DNA of 64,000 bases from Trichomonas vaginalis G3 (GCF_026262505.1 NC_067208.1:14207962-14271961); one strand, 5' to 3'; shown: positions 1 to 9,966, counted from the first letter of the stretch. Numbers and translations are program-made. The notes: a model not told the origin generated them from the sequence alone.

Positions 1-197
1 TATTTCAATTTTGATTTATTGGTTTCATATTCATTAACGTTTAATAATTCACAGTCTTCCTTTTTAAATAAATGTTTTATGTATTCAGGATTAACAATTC
101 TATAATATTGCTTCCCTTTAAATCTTTGAATATAAACAGGAACACCATCCTCTAAAATTCGATAATCTATTTTATCTGGTTTTACTTGTTGGGTCAT
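1..197 (-). CDS. small hypothetical protein, runs off the left edge
   Basis: An open frame reads leftwards from an ATG at 197 (MTQQVKPDKIDYRILEDG...) and is still open at base 1, so about 65 residues are visible. I do not recognise the protein. It is basic, with a central VPVYIQRFKGKQYYRI stretch that loosely recalls the short basic proteins inside the Polintons of this window. The AT-rich leader with an AAGAATAAAAAAATAAA run just upstream also resembles Polinton gene leaders. It may belong to another element lying off the left edge, or it may be a small host gene. The homology is an impression only. Confidence 0.4.
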   Translation of the reverse strand, partial: MTQQVKPDKIDYRILEDGVPVYIQRFKGKQYYRIVNPEYIKHLFKKEDCELLNVNEYETNKSKLK

Positions 198-619
198 TTA
201 TGTAAGAATAAAAAAATAAATTATTTTAAAAATAACTTTAATTTTTTAATGGTTTATAAATAAATATATTTTTATTTTTTATTTCATTATGTATGGGCTG
301 AGTGTAAATGTCTTACAATTTTGAAAATTTTTTAAATCTTGATTTATTCAAAAACGTAAGAATAAAAACCGTAAGAATCATACATTTTTTACTTCATATG
401 TTAAAAAAAATGATACAAAATCGCTCGATATTGTATGAATTCTTACGTTTACAAAAAAAGTCACAAAACCCATCATATCCTACTACTATTTTTTCACAAA
501 AAAAATTTTTTATGATGATGTCATTTACTTTGATCTGATTATAAAATCTATAGATTTTCGGTTTATGTCGGAAATAATTTTTGAGAGGCATTTTTCAGCA
601 ATCAAAAAACGTGACACAA
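198..619. other. intergenic spacer
   Basis: AT-rich spacer between the leftward ORF and the rightward RRM gene. A 76-codon frame at 308-538 has a low-complexity composition and no recognisable features. I see no RNA gene or clear promoter motif. Confidence 0.5.
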
Positions 620-1369
620 ATGACTGATCCATATCCCCAAGCCGAGGGCGCCCCAGAACCAGCTAAGCCTAACATCGATGTTTTCGTCACAGGATTCGGC
701 ATGGATGGCAGAGAAGAAGACGTCAGGAAGATTTTCGAAGAATTTGGTCCGATTGAACAAATTACAATTCGCAAAAAACCAATGAACCCACAAGCACCTC
801 CATATGCTTTTATCAAGTTTGTAGAATTGAAAGATGCCGAAGCATCATTAGTCAAGAACAACACACACTATGGATCAAATGTTCTTAAAGTTGAATTTGC
901 CAAACGCGACAGAGGATACTCAAAAGAAGAAGCACTTCCACCACCACGCAGACAGAGATATCAGGATCGCAACCACGGCTTCGATCGTGATCGCGAACGC
1001 AGATACGACGACCGCAGCAGATACAACGAACGCCCACGATACGACAATCAAAGGTATGATGACAGAGACCGCGACAGATACAGCGAACGTGACAGATATG
1101 ATGATCGTGAAAGATACAGCGAAAGAGAAAGATACGACGATCGCGACAGGTATGCTTCACGTCCAAGGTATGACGATCGCGATAGAGGATTGCCAAGAAG
1201 CAAATACGATGAGCCTCGCCGTGATTACGAAGACAGATCTCCAGTTCAAAGCCGCCGCTACGATATGATACCACCACCATCACCACCTTACGAATCATAC
1301 GATGACAGAAGAAGATCAGACCCGTATTACGATCGCCGTGACTATGGAGAACGTCGTGAAAAATATTGA
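620..1369 (+). CDS. RRM-domain RNA-binding protein with an RD/RY-rich tail (SR-like)
   Basis: Probable nuclear RNA-binding or splicing-type protein of 249 residues. One RRM spans about residues 18-105, with RNP2-like VFVTGF and RNP1-like YAFIKFV and the usual beta-alpha-beta spacing. From residue 115 onward the protein is built of Arg/Asp/Tyr repeats such as RYDDRDRYSERDRY. This charged tail resembles that of SR-related proteins, with RD and RY in place of most RS dipeptides. I chose the ATG at 620 (MTDPYPQAEG) because the frame further upstream has no ATG and 620 gives a short 5' leader, as is usual in trichomonads. The gene is intronless. The exact orthologue is not identifiable from sequence alone. 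Confidence 0.85.
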   Translation: MTDPYPQAEGAPEPAKPNIDVFVTGFGMDGREEDVRKIFEEFGPIEQITIRKKPMNPQAPPYAFIKFVELKDAEASLVKNNTHYGSNVLKVEFAKRDRGYSKEEALPPPRRQRYQDRNHGFDRDRERRYDDRSRYNERPRYDNQRYDDRDRDRYSERDRYDDRERYSERERYDDRDRYASRPRYDDRDRGLPRSKYDEPRRDYEDRSPVQSRRYDMIPPPSPPYESYDDRRRSDPYYDRRDYGERREKY

Positions 1370-2305
1370 AAATTCAAATGAAAATCATTAACAAAAATCT
1401 TTAATATTAGTTTTTATTCAAACCAATAAATTGAGATATACAACAAACAGCATCAAGATTCTATCAAAAAGTCAATAAAAATTCAATGATCTTATAATAC
1501 GGATCAAATTTCAATCAAATACAAATATGAGCTCAAAGGAATATCAACAACTTTGCAAATCATATTGTTTTTCATTCACAACAATCCAAACACAAAATTC
1601 AATTTTTTTATGTTTTTATTTTCCATTTTTTCGTTTATATGATATATAGATTGTAATACACTGTTTGAAAATATTATATTACACTTCTTTTTTTATAAAA
1701 AGAAGATATTTTATATTAATTTTGTTTATATGTTAATAAATATTAGTTGTTCTTATCATAAATTTTCTAAACTGTTTGTGTTAAGTGTTTTGTATCATTC
1801 AAACAATCTTTTAAACAAATTATTTAACAAATTTAATTTCGAAACTGCTTCTTAAACCAGATCTAATCTAATGTTTATGCTTTTCATGTATCATCAAACT
1901 AATGCCATGAAGTTTACTAAATGTTATAATTTTTTATTGAGCAAATTCCAATTGTAAAGATAAAAATAACGAAAATAATTGTTCGTTCCCGGGTGGAGTC
2001 ATCAGATATGTTGTTCTTATTACAATGCCATTATATAATCGTTTCTCCATTATTAAAAATATTTTTTTTGTTTTTGAGCTATCCAATGACAAATTTTTTC
2101 ACAATTCTGAATTAAGTTATCAGGGGTGTGTACACGTTATAATATTTAAAAATAAAAAAATACTTTTGATAATATAAACGTTACTCAATTCAATTATTGA
2201 GAACGTTTTCAATTTCTTAATTTTTTTCATCTTCCAATTAAGACCATAACGCGCCGAAACTTTAACAATTTTCGCGCGAATGATCTCATATCAGAAACCC
2301 AATCC
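1370..2305. other. intergenic region, no gene seen
   Basis: About 0.9 kb of very AT-rich sequence between two rightward host genes, containing long T runs and scattered TAAA motifs suitable for 3'-end formation of the RRM gene. No ORF, tRNA or repeat is evident. A GC-richer patch (CGCGCC, CGCGCG) just before 2280 may belong to the promoter of the next gene. Confidence 0.6.
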
Positions 2306-5248
2306 TTGAAAAGTGTGCGTAGTGTTCCTAATCCAGTCATTATTATACCAAAGATTGGAAATTTCAAAGAAACTGCAAGTGTAGCAACAAGAAATTATCG
2401 AGCAACTAAGCCAATCCCAACAAAAGTATACAAGGACAATGATGATAATGACGATAATGTCTTAATTGAGAAAAGTTTATTCGATAAACACCTTGATAGA
2501 TATAGCTTTCAAACCTCTCGATCTGCAGCATGTGGAATACCATATACCCTCCAAGAAAAGCCAATGTCTCAGGAGGAATTAAAGATGAGTGTAAATAAAT
2601 TCGTCCGCGGATTTGTTTTAGATCAAACACAGGATGTCCAAGCTTTAATTATACAGCGTGCCTATAGAATGTACAGACAAAAAATGCATTATAAGCGTTT
2701 CATCCAACTTATTCTCAAAAATAAGAAAAGAATGAAACAACTCTTTTTCACAGGCTGGAAACTTGCATTAGATAACGAACCTGCAAAGCAACGCAAAGTC
2801 TACAAGGAAGCACTTCCTATATTAAGACTTCATCCATGGGTTCAAAGGACAAGAACACTTTCTCCATATCCAGTCTTCTATCTGACAGGCCAAATATACA
2901 TTTTCAGGCCATTCACACCCGAACAAATATACGCATTCGTACATTTGATGTACAGCTACTCAAAACATCGATGTCTTCGTCTCTGGCACATTACAGCTTC
3001 AGGAAGAGTCAAACATCGTATGTCTTTGAGCTTTATTCGTTTTTCAACGAAGAAAGCTGCAGCATTTGGAGTTGTTTACAGAGCATTTCTTCTCTGGTAT
3101 CGGTTCATCAAATGGAATGCAATTTATTCACAGCAAACAATTGATACAAAAATGTTTATAAATGTTCCATGCAATGATGTACTTCCTAGATGGGATGTAA
3201 TCCAAGAAAGCTACAACAGCAAGATCAGACTTCAACAAAGAGCCAAGTCTGCCTTCTTATTGGCTCTAAAAAAGAAAACTTTGCGAGCATTATATAATAA
3301 ATCTCTTGCAAATGCAGCAAATCAGCAAGTAATATACAATGCTGATGTATTCTATCAACAAAACCTCCTTAAAACTGGTCACAGAGCTTGGCTCAAGTAT
3401 ATCGAAGAAAAACAGAGAGATAGACAGATGGCAGCGAAAGCATTCAACGCTTGGTACGAAATAGCGTACGACAAAGCTCATGAAAAGACAAGAATTCAGT
3501 TTTTCCACGATCGAGAAATCAAATTTTTCTCTCATCGAATTCTCAACCGCTGGATTCACATTTCAGGTGCCGCAAAGCTCAAAGATGAACTTATCGTCAC
3601 AAGAATCCAAGAAAAGCCGAGAATCGCGATGAGAATTATTTTTCCGCTTATGAAGTTAGACATTCTTGCTTTCAACATCCGCTGCTTTGAGCAGTGGATA
3701 AAATACACTCGCCGCAGAAGATTGTGGAGGAGATTCGTAATGTGGTCAAATGAACAAAAAGAACTCTCAGAAAAGAACTCAAAGATAATTGCAGCGCTCA
3801 AGAAAGTTGCAAACATGCACAAGATTGGCGCTCTCTCATCATCTGACTCGATTTTACCTTACAGAATTGGAATTTGTCCTGAATTAACTTTTTCTGCCAT
3901 TAATTCAATTCAAAACGAGATAATCGAGATGGACGAGAATCACGAAGCTGCTGTAGCTCTCCCAGCGAAGACAAACTTTGATTTGAACGCATTTCTCAGA
4001 ACAGTCATCATTTTGGTTGACGAGAAGAAAGATTTTGCAATCTCCTACAAGAAGGTCCCTCCCAAAGAAGTTTTCGAGAGATTCAGAACTCACCAAGAAC
4101 TCAGAGATGCAATTTCTTCTAATTCTTTGATTTTGAAAGAAAATGTAAAGCAAAAACTGACACGTGATCGGGCAATTATCACTGCAATCAAATGCCATGA
4201 AAATGCGATTGAATTGCATAAAATGGAACCAGATTTTAACATTTCCAAAGAGCCAATTTATGATTTAGTTCCAATGAATTTGAAATTGAACGAAAATCCA
4301 CTGAAAATATATCCAGAATACAAAGTTTCGTTCAACCAGTTGATTAGACAGATGGAAATGGCTCCACCCCGTTTGATTTCAACGTTTAAGACAGAAATGA
4401 AATCTGCTTTCACGAATTTCGACAAACACATGCGATCACCAACGAAGATCAACAATCTTAATGGCGGAAAATCACAGAATACGCTTGCTGGAATCTTTGG
4501 AGGCTTCGTTAATTCAATGGTTGCGACAAAGAACGCAATTAACCATGAAATTAAGAATAACCGCATCCAATCATCGCTCACAAAGCATAACATCGTTAAA
4601 CAAGGTTCATTTAAAGGTCCTAACGGTGAAATTCCTCATTGTTTGTTCAATTACGAAAGAATTTGCTCATTTGCGAAGAATTACAAGATGAATGAGTTGT
4701 TTATATCAACATCAAAGTTCATCAACTCATTGTGTGCTGTCACAGTTCCTCCTTTCAAAGATTTGTCGTTGCCAAATATGACATTAACAGAAAAGAGGAG
4801 ATATTTGAGGAACAAGCAATTGTTTATTGATGAAACTGAGTTTCCTGAAGCAGCTGATGTGGCATTGGTCCTCTACAAATCACTTTTGACAACAAAATTA
4901 TCAAAATATCTTGAAAAGCATCCATTCCCTGAAGATATTTATCAAGACGATATCTCTCTTCTTGATGCAAGGTATAAACTATGGGCCGCTCTTATAAAGA
5001 AGTATCAAAGATTCGAAGTTCCACAAATCGGACTCCCTGAAGGCCAAATCCACTTGAAATCAATGATGAGTGGTATTGGATCTTTCATCGGGACAATGGG
5101 AAAGCCAACAAATGGATCAATGCTCTCATTCAATCTCGAAAAGAAAGAAGATTTGACAAGCACCGATGGATACATTGGCATTTTAATACTCCCTCTTGTG
5201 TTCACTGTTGATAATGTTTTTACATTTGTTGATGAAGAATGTAATTAA
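2306..5248 (+). CDS. large IQ/Sfi1-repeat-like protein
   Basis: Open frame of about 980 codons. Near residues 110-130 there is an IQ-like segment (ALIIQRAYRMYRQKMHYK). Tryptophan-centred helices recur across residues 145-500, for example FFTGWKLAL, RLWHITASG, AFNAWYEIAYD, ILNRWIHIS and CFEQWIKYTRRRRLW. This pattern resembles centrin-binding Sfi1 repeats of basal bodies or centrosomes. The C-terminal half (about 500-980) has no domain I recognise. The start is uncertain. The frame opens at a TTG at 2306 and its first in-frame ATG is at 2564. An ATG at 2280, where a normal leader would end, is in another frame and meets a stop after nine codons. A small indel or a start at 2564 are both possible. 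The function is inferred. Confidence 0.75.
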   Translation: MKSVRSVPNPVIIIPKIGNFKETASVATRNYRATKPIPTKVYKDNDDNDDNVLIEKSLFDKHLDRYSFQTSRSAACGIPYTLQEKPMSQEELKMSVNKFVRGFVLDQTQDVQALIIQRAYRMYRQKMHYKRFIQLILKNKKRMKQLFFTGWKLALDNEPAKQRKVYKEALPILRLHPWVQRTRTLSPYPVFYLTGQIYIFRPFTPEQIYAFVHLMYSYSKHRCLRLWHITASGRVKHRMSLSFIRFSTKKAAAFGVVYRAFLLWYRFIKWNAIYSQQTIDTKMFINVPCNDVLPRWDVIQESYNSKIRLQQRAKSAFLLALKKKTLRALYNKSLANAANQQVIYNADVFYQQNLLKTGHRAWLKYIEEKQRDRQMAAKAFNAWYEIAYDKAHEKTRIQFFHDREIKFFSHRILNRWIHISGAAKLKDELIVTRIQEKPRIAMRIIFPLMKLDILAFNIRCFEQWIKYTRRRRLWRRFVMWSNEQKELSEKNSKIIAALKKVANMHKIGALSSSDSILPYRIGICPELTFSAINSIQNEIIEMDENHEAAVALPAKTNFDLNAFLRTVIILVDEKKDFAISYKKVPPKEVFERFRTHQELRDAISSNSLILKENVKQKLTRDRAIITAIKCHENAIELHKMEPDFNISKEPIYDLVPMNLKLNENPLKIYPEYKVSFNQLIRQMEMAPPRLISTFKTEMKSAFTNFDKHMRSPTKINNLNGGKSQNTLAGIFGGFVNSMVATKNAINHEIKNNRIQSSLTKHNIVKQGSFKGPNGEIPHCLFNYERICSFAKNYKMNELFISTSKFINSLCAVTVPPFKDLSLPNMTLTEKRRYLRNKQLFIDETEFPEAADVALVLYKSLLTTKLSKYLEKHPFPEDIYQDDISLLDARYKLWAALIKKYQRFEVPQIGLPEGQIHLKSMMSGIGSFIGTMGKPTNGSMLSFNLEKKEDLTSTDGYIGILILPLVFTVDNVFTFVDEECN

Positions 5249-5481
5249 TTATTTTGTTTATTATTATTTTCATTTTATATTATAAAGTATTTATGCGTAA
5301 TTTGAAAAATATAGTACATTTTTGTATTTATTTCTCATCAAAATAAAATTGATAACTTTTCATAAATTCTATCTCCTTTTCATCCATCCCGTGAAATTTG
5401 AAGGAAACATATTATAAATTGAATCGAAAACTTGTTCTTGTAGGGGCGGCGACAAATTTGCCCAGCCAGTAAAGTATTCAA

Positions 5482-6109
5482 TTTTTTTGCATTTTTTTTA
5501 AAGCTTCTTAACTTAAATCATGGAATGTCTCAAAGACAAAAGTAGCATACAGCATGTAAAGCTAAAGAAAGATAATCATAATTAATACCTTAATTTTTAA
5601 TATTACGCATTTTTAGGTGCAAAATTTAAAAACATTCTAATACAATAGAGCAGTTTCCAAAAGTAGCATACAGCATGTAAAGCTAAAGAAAGATAATCAT
5701 AATTAATACCTTAATTTTTAATATTACGCATTTTTAGGTGCAAAATTTAAAAACATTCTAATACAATAGAGCAGTTTCCAAAAGTAGCATACAGCATGCA
5801 AAGCTAAAGAAAGATAATCATAATTAATACCTTAATTTTTAATATTACGCATTTTTAGGTGCAAAATTTAAAAACATTCTAATACAATAGAGCAGTTTCC
5901 AAAAGTAGCATACAGCATGTAAAGCTAAAGAAAGGTAATCATAATTAATACCTTTAAAGTTTAAAATCTTGATTTTTTTTAAAATCAAATATTTATAACT
6001 TTAATACATACAGCTTAAACCTTATACTTGTTTTCTCTTGTGAGAAAGCAATCTTACAAAGCTAACAATCCTAAAAAATAAAGAATTAAAATTTAATAAT
6101 TTAATCTAA
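5482..6109. repeat. MULE left terminal inverted repeat
   Basis: Matches the reverse complement of 53857-54242 almost base for base. It is longer (628 against 386 bp) because it holds more copies of an internal 121-bp unit. The inner boundary is near the AATTTAATCTAA shared by both sides. Confidence 0.88.
5541..5960. repeat. 121-bp tandem repeat inside the MULE left TIR
   Basis: The motif AGTAGCATACAGCATG starts at 5541, 5662, 5783 and 5904, a constant period of 121 bp: three full units plus a partial one. The right TIR has one full unit plus a partial. The units are nearly identical, with differences such as TGTAAAG against TGCAAAG, so the expansion is recent relative to the element. Confidence 0.9.
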
Positions 6110-6280
6110 CAAAATTTCTCTCTTTATCCTTTTGCACTCTTTATATGCAACTCAAATCCATCATATAATATTCCTATAATACTCTTGCCTCAAACAATGA
6201 CGAACAAACTGCTATTCTCATTTAATTACAGACCAAATCTATTCAAATTTCTGAATTTTTAATTTTCATTTCAATTTCAA

Positions 6281-6318
6281 ATGGAATTAGAAGAAGAAAC
6301 TATCTTTACTGTTATGGA
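6281..6318 (+). pseudogene. MULE transposase, 5' end left of the Polinton insertion
   Basis: ATG at 6281 opens MELEEETIFTVME, after which Polinton A begins at 6319. The same coding sense resumes on the far side of Polinton A at the second copy of TATGGA (52427). The leader before the ATG is AT-rich (TTTTCATTTCAATTTCAA). Confidence 0.7.
6313..6318. repeat. target site duplication of Polinton A (left copy)
   Basis: TATGGA directly precedes the AG that starts Polinton A. The identical hexamer follows its terminal CT at 52427-52432. A 6-bp duplication with AG...CT ends is the known Polinton signature. Confidence 0.9.
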
Positions 6319-6399
6319 AGGCAAGGCAAGTGGGGCTTCCAGGCGCGTTGCGCCCTCTAGCCCCGAAGATGTTTAGTATAAATGAAGTTTATATTCGGA
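6319..6399. repeat. Polinton A left TIR
   Basis: 81 bp, inverted match at 52346-52426. It contains a 5-bp-stem hairpin GGCGC-GTT-GCGCC at 6342-6354. The opposite TIR has a different but equally paired hairpin. The block GGCTTCCAGGCGCGTTGCGC, with its flanking bases, is repeated once just inside the TIR at about 6402-6431. Confidence 0.9.
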
Positions 6400-6731
6400 G
6401 GGCTTCCAGGCGCGTTGCGCCCTCTAGCCCATAAGAAATTTTGCCCAAGACCCAAGAGGAGGACCGAACCCCAGCCGACCAGCCGGTGACTTTTTTGTAG
6501 AGCACTCAAAATAGTATAACTTTGTCCGGACAAGTAAGGGTCTATCGTCACTACAGGAAAAGTTACAGGCGTTCCAAGGAAGTATACTTTGAGAAGCCTT
6601 TTTCCCCTTATAGAATGAGATAGGACGGTTATTTTACAAAACTAACAACACTTTGACCGAGTAGTTTTTTGTGCTGAACAAAAAGTGTCATATAAACATC
6701 TGTCAAAAACCGCTTTTTAACTTCACTTAAA
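6400..6731. other. leader region of Polinton A left end
   Basis: Starts with a second copy of the hairpin-bearing terminal block, then about 300 bp with no convincing gene. A leftward 64-codon frame here ends inside the TIR with NFIYTKHLRG. The other end of A has a short frame ending in the same residues, but only because both read the same TIR. A promoter for the gene at 6732 is likely in this stretch. Confidence 0.5.
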
Positions 6732-8279
6732 ATGCCACGTAAGCTACGTAAGAATATACGTAAGAGGAAGGGAGCATTGAAACATCCAATAGTAAAACTG
6801 ACACCACAACAACAGTTGCAACAACAAATGATGAATGACCCCACTATGTTGCAACAAATGTCAAGCAACCCTATGCTTTTAAACCGAGTTATTGGTGCAC
6901 AGAGTGGAGGTTTAAGAGCGGCACTTTTAGCGAAAATGGCAGGCTATGGTGGAGCTGCAGACGGAACAGCTTATAACCCTCAAAGTCAAATGAATTTGAG
7001 TTCACTCAAAAATCAAATAACAGATGTCAAAAAGTCAAACATAGACATACAGAAACAAATAAGTGAAAACGAAAAGAAACTAGAATATGACAGACACACA
7101 AAGAAACTCAATGAGTTAAACGTAGAGAAAAAGAAGAAAGAAGAACAACTGAAAGAACTAAGTACAGAGGAATATGCGAAAAAAGTGTCAGAAAAAGCAG
7201 CAGAAGTAGCAAAAATGGAACAAGATGTTATAAATTTGAAAAACCATACTACTCAATATAAAGTACTGAAAGATGAAGAGATAAAACAAAAAGCCATGAA
7301 GACATATATGGATAGCGATGAGTATAAAAAAGAAGTTGAAGCAAATGTAAAGGCAGAAAAACTTTTACAGTTGCAAAACCAAACCGTACAGTATGAAAAC
7401 TTAGCACAAGAAAGTAAAAATAACGACGCAGCCATGCAAAAGGCAATGAAAAGCGCAGATATTATAAAAGCTAATAATGACTGGTTAGATGCCCAAGCCA
7501 ACGCTAAAGCAGCCCAACTTATAGGGTCAATAAGGACAAAAATACAAGCGGATGAAGACAGTTCAAATGAAGCTTTAATGAATGCTGACTTTAAGAATGC
7601 CTTCGAAGCTCTTCATAGTAAGGTGAAACTAGTGAACGACTTCTCATCTGGAAAGAAACTGAAGTCTGAAGGTTTCGACATAGAGTTAAGAGAAGTAGCA
7701 CAAAATATGACGAAAATAACAGATGCAGCAACGAGACAGGCAGTTCAAAGTGCCTATGACGCCGTTAGAGCAACTGTTGTGGAAAGTCAAGAAAAAGAGT
7801 TACAACAGACCAAAACAGACCTAGTAAATGCTTTCTTAAGAACGAAAAGTCAGGTAGGACATTATGCTGCAGATGGAACATATGTGCCAGCTGGTGGAAC
7901 TTATATACCACCAAACCCTCCAAGAGAAGCACCTGCACCAGGACTACCTAAAACATTTACATCGTCACATGGACACAGACACAGGCATGCACCACAACAA
8001 CAACCAACAGTTCAAAATCCAGCACCACAACAACAACCAAAACCAACAGTTCAAAATCCAGCACAGCAACCAACAGTTCAAAACCCTGCACAGCAACAAC
8101 AACCACAAACAGAGCAAAACCCTGCACAACAACCAACAGTTCAAAACCCTGCACAGCAACCACAAACAGAGCAAAGACACAAAAGAAGTAGAGAAAAAGG
8201 AAACCAAGAATTCTTAAAAATGCTTAAGGAAGATTATGGTTACCCAGATACTCTTGACTTTAGTGACAAATATAAATAA
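6732..8279 (+). CDS. coiled-coil, Gln/Pro-repeat protein of Polinton A
   Basis: 515 residues, not assignable to a named family. The N-terminus is strongly basic (MPRKLRKNIRKRKG), followed by a Gln/Met-rich stretch (residues 25-60). A long charged coiled-coil-like segment (about 95-320) is dense in Lys, Glu and Ala. The tail (about 400-485) is made of Pro/Gln repeats of the type QPTVQNPAQQ. The last 30 residues are again charged. It is the first gene inside the left TIR and lies on the same strand as the capsid gene, so a virion-structural or core-protein role is likely. This is an inference from position and composition only. The reading frame looks whole. Confidence 0.65.
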   Translation: MPRKLRKNIRKRKGALKHPIVKLTPQQQLQQQMMNDPTMLQQMSSNPMLLNRVIGAQSGGLRAALLAKMAGYGGAADGTAYNPQSQMNLSSLKNQITDVKKSNIDIQKQISENEKKLEYDRHTKKLNELNVEKKKKEEQLKELSTEEYAKKVSEKAAEVAKMEQDVINLKNHTTQYKVLKDEEIKQKAMKTYMDSDEYKKEVEANVKAEKLLQLQNQTVQYENLAQESKNNDAAMQKAMKSADIIKANNDWLDAQANAKAAQLIGSIRTKIQADEDSSNEALMNADFKNAFEALHSKVKLVNDFSSGKKLKSEGFDIELREVAQNMTKITDAATRQAVQSAYDAVRATVVESQEKELQQTKTDLVNAFLRTKSQVGHYAADGTYVPAGGTYIPPNPPREAPAPGLPKTFTSSHGHRHRHAPQQQPTVQNPAPQQQPKPTVQNPAQQPTVQNPAQQQQPQTEQNPAQQPTVQNPAQQPQTEQRHKRSREKGNQEFLKMLKEDYGYPDTLDFSDKYK

Positions 8280-8330
8280 GCTATTAGAAAGTTCAAGGAA
8301 GGAAATACTGACCCGAACCTATTTAGCTTT

Positions 8331-8651
8331 ATGGTTCAGCACCAAATGGGATATAATTTCAAACCTGGAAAATACAAGCTCGCTAAGGGATATGATTTAA
8401 TAGCATATCATCCAAATGACATGAATGAATTTACTCCGAGATATTTGATGTCAGAGCTAAATGATAATTCAACTCTCTTCATGAAACGCGTAAAAAATAG
8501 AGACGGAACGAAAGAAGAAAGGTTTATGAGTCCGGATGACTTAGATAGGGAACTTGTTAAAACGGTCTCGGAATATATGAAATGCCAGCAGATGAGGTAC
8601 AAGAAACTCCACAGGAAGAAGTTCAGATACAACCAGACATGGAAGAAATAG
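8331..8651 (+). CDS. hypothetical protein of Polinton A
   Basis: 106-codon frame starting MVQHQMGYNFKPGKYKLAKG, lying 50 bp after the coiled-coil gene and overlapping the next frame. Basic C-terminus. No family is recognised. The content reads as genuine protein (balanced hydrophobic pattern, LMSELNDNSTLFMKRVKN) rather than a shadow frame. Position before the capsid gene suggests a structural or morphogenesis role. Confidence 0.45.
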   Translation: MVQHQMGYNFKPGKYKLAKGYDLIAYHPNDMNEFTPRYLMSELNDNSTLFMKRVKNRDGTKEERFMSPDDLDRELVKTVSEYMKCQQMRYKKLHRKKFRYNQTWKK

Positions 8652-9586
8652 TTCAGCAACAACAGCTAGAAGAGCCTGAAGGAAACGAACAAGTCCCTCC
8701 TTTGGAAACTAACTTCACAGAACTAGATGAAGATTTGGAACAGCCGAAAAATCTTGACCCTCAACAAGAGTATGAGGTGAATATGGAATCTTTCCAAGAG
8801 TCTAAGAAAAATTCGGCTGACATAGTAGAAGGATATCGAAAAATGTTCACCGACATACAAAAGACTCCAACATCAGATGAAAATATTCAGCATAGAATGG
8901 AAGTACTGAAAGAAAATGTACGCAAATACAATAATCCTTTTTACTTACGACCATATAACGTTCAATCTTTGGCTGAACTCGGTGAAAATAAAAGGTTAAA
9001 TTTCAACAAAACATATAGAATTGAAACATTGTTTAAAGTTCATTCAGAACTTAACCAATATGGAAACAAACCTACTTTTGTTTCTGCAGACTATGGAACT
9101 ACAATGAAATGGGGTCATAAAGCTAATCCGGATAGGTGGTTCATAAACTTACAACCTCAATTCCAAGAAGTTGTAGACGCAATGGAAGTGAATGGTGAAC
9201 CAGATATAGCTGGTATTTTCAGCGCGGCTTTAATGCCATTGAAAGATATGAAAGATGCAGATATTTTGGACCAGTATGAAATGAACATGGCTGATGGAAA
9301 TATAACACCTGACGTTCTAGAACATTTATCTCAAAGAACTACACAGAACCATAGAGATGGTATATTTGGTGAAGAGTTTAGAAAGAGAGTTAGGGAGAGA
9401 GAAGGAAGAGAACCTATTGTACATGACCTTGCAAACGAAAGTTTGCAAAATGTCATAAAAACTTACTTTGCAGACAATGAACCGAGAAGGGATGAATATT
9501 TAAGAAAACTCAAATGGACAGTACCAAATGAAATGTTAGTATTGAAAAACATGTTCCTTGACAAAATAAACCAACTACAGAAATAA
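8582..9586 (+). CDS. acidic Gln/Glu-rich protein of Polinton A
   Basis: 334 residues. The first 80 residues are low-complexity Glu/Gln/Pro (QETPQEEVQIQPDMEEIVQQ). The remainder is a mixed, probably folded domain with segments such as PFYLRPYNVQSLAEL and WFINLQPQFQEVVDAMEV. No known fold is recognised. It lies in the run of rightward genes that leads to the capsid gene, so it may be a minor virion or scaffold-type protein. Its first residues overlap the end of the preceding frame. Confidence 0.55.
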   Translation: MPADEVQETPQEEVQIQPDMEEIVQQQQLEEPEGNEQVPPLETNFTELDEDLEQPKNLDPQQEYEVNMESFQESKKNSADIVEGYRKMFTDIQKTPTSDENIQHRMEVLKENVRKYNNPFYLRPYNVQSLAELGENKRLNFNKTYRIETLFKVHSELNQYGNKPTFVSADYGTTMKWGHKANPDRWFINLQPQFQEVVDAMEVNGEPDIAGIFSAALMPLKDMKDADILDQYEMNMADGNITPDVLEHLSQRTTQNHRDGIFGEEFRKRVREREGREPIVHDLANESLQNVIKTYFADNEPRRDEYLRKLKWTVPNEMLVLKNMFLDKINQLQK

Positions 9587-9648
9587 ATGACGCAAGACTG
9601 AAACATTGGGTAAAAGCTTTCCCATTCACAAAAGATATTATTGGTAAC

Positions 9649-9966
9649 ATGGAAAGAAAACCAGAATGGCTACAAAAACATATATTTGGAAACGAGCTTA
9701 TTCCATATGGACAAGCTCTGTTTGAAGAGCTTGAACCGGAAACTCAGGAAAGAGTCATGCAAACAATACGCGAAGACTCAAATACAAACTATGACAAAAT
9801 CTTTCTAGGATATAGGTTACCTGAGATGGGCGACCAGAGCCCAAAGGCAAAAAGGACATGGGAAATTTACAACATACTAGGTGAACATGAGGCAAAGATG
9901 CAACGACTTGAAGCAGAGGGCAAGTTACCAAAAGCGACACCAAAGAAGAAGAGTAGAACAAAGTGA
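9649..9966 (+). CDS. hypothetical protein of Polinton A
   Basis: 105 residues beginning MERKPEWLQKHIFGNELIPY and ending in a Lys/Arg-rich tail (KKKSRTK). The body is acidic and helical-looking. It lies 60 bp after the Glu/Gln-rich gene on the same strand. An overlapping frame at 9881-10075 has a basic, Ser/Glu-rich composition (SSEEVTSSSESSGNEGKRR) and probably belongs to the same coding region. The function is unknown. Confidence 0.45.
   Translation: MERKPEWLQKHIFGNELIPYGQALFEELEPETQERVMQTIREDSNTNYDKIFLGYRLPEMGDQSPKAKRTWEIYNILGEHEAKMQRLEAEGKLPKATPKKKSRTK

Noticed and set aside
885-1298. Long frames antisense or out of frame to the RRM gene (870-1268 forward, 885-1298 reverse)
   Set aside because: Shadows of the repetitive Arg/Asp/Tyr codons. 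The real frame has a clear RRM and the alternatives are low-complexity His/Thr/Cys runs.
5461-5481. Perfect target duplication of the MULE
   Set aside because: Flanks AAGTATTCAA and AAGTAATAAG match only 7 of 10 and border homopolymer runs, so the call stays tentative.
6357-6551. 64-codon leftward frame at the left end of Polinton A
   Set aside because: It reads through the TIR and its duplicated block, with no conserved composition. The shared C-terminus with the other end comes only from the TIR.
7957-8217. Gln/His-rich and Val/Leu-rich frames opposite the 6732-8279 gene
   Set aside because: Artefacts of the Pro/Gln codon repeats in the coiled-coil protein.
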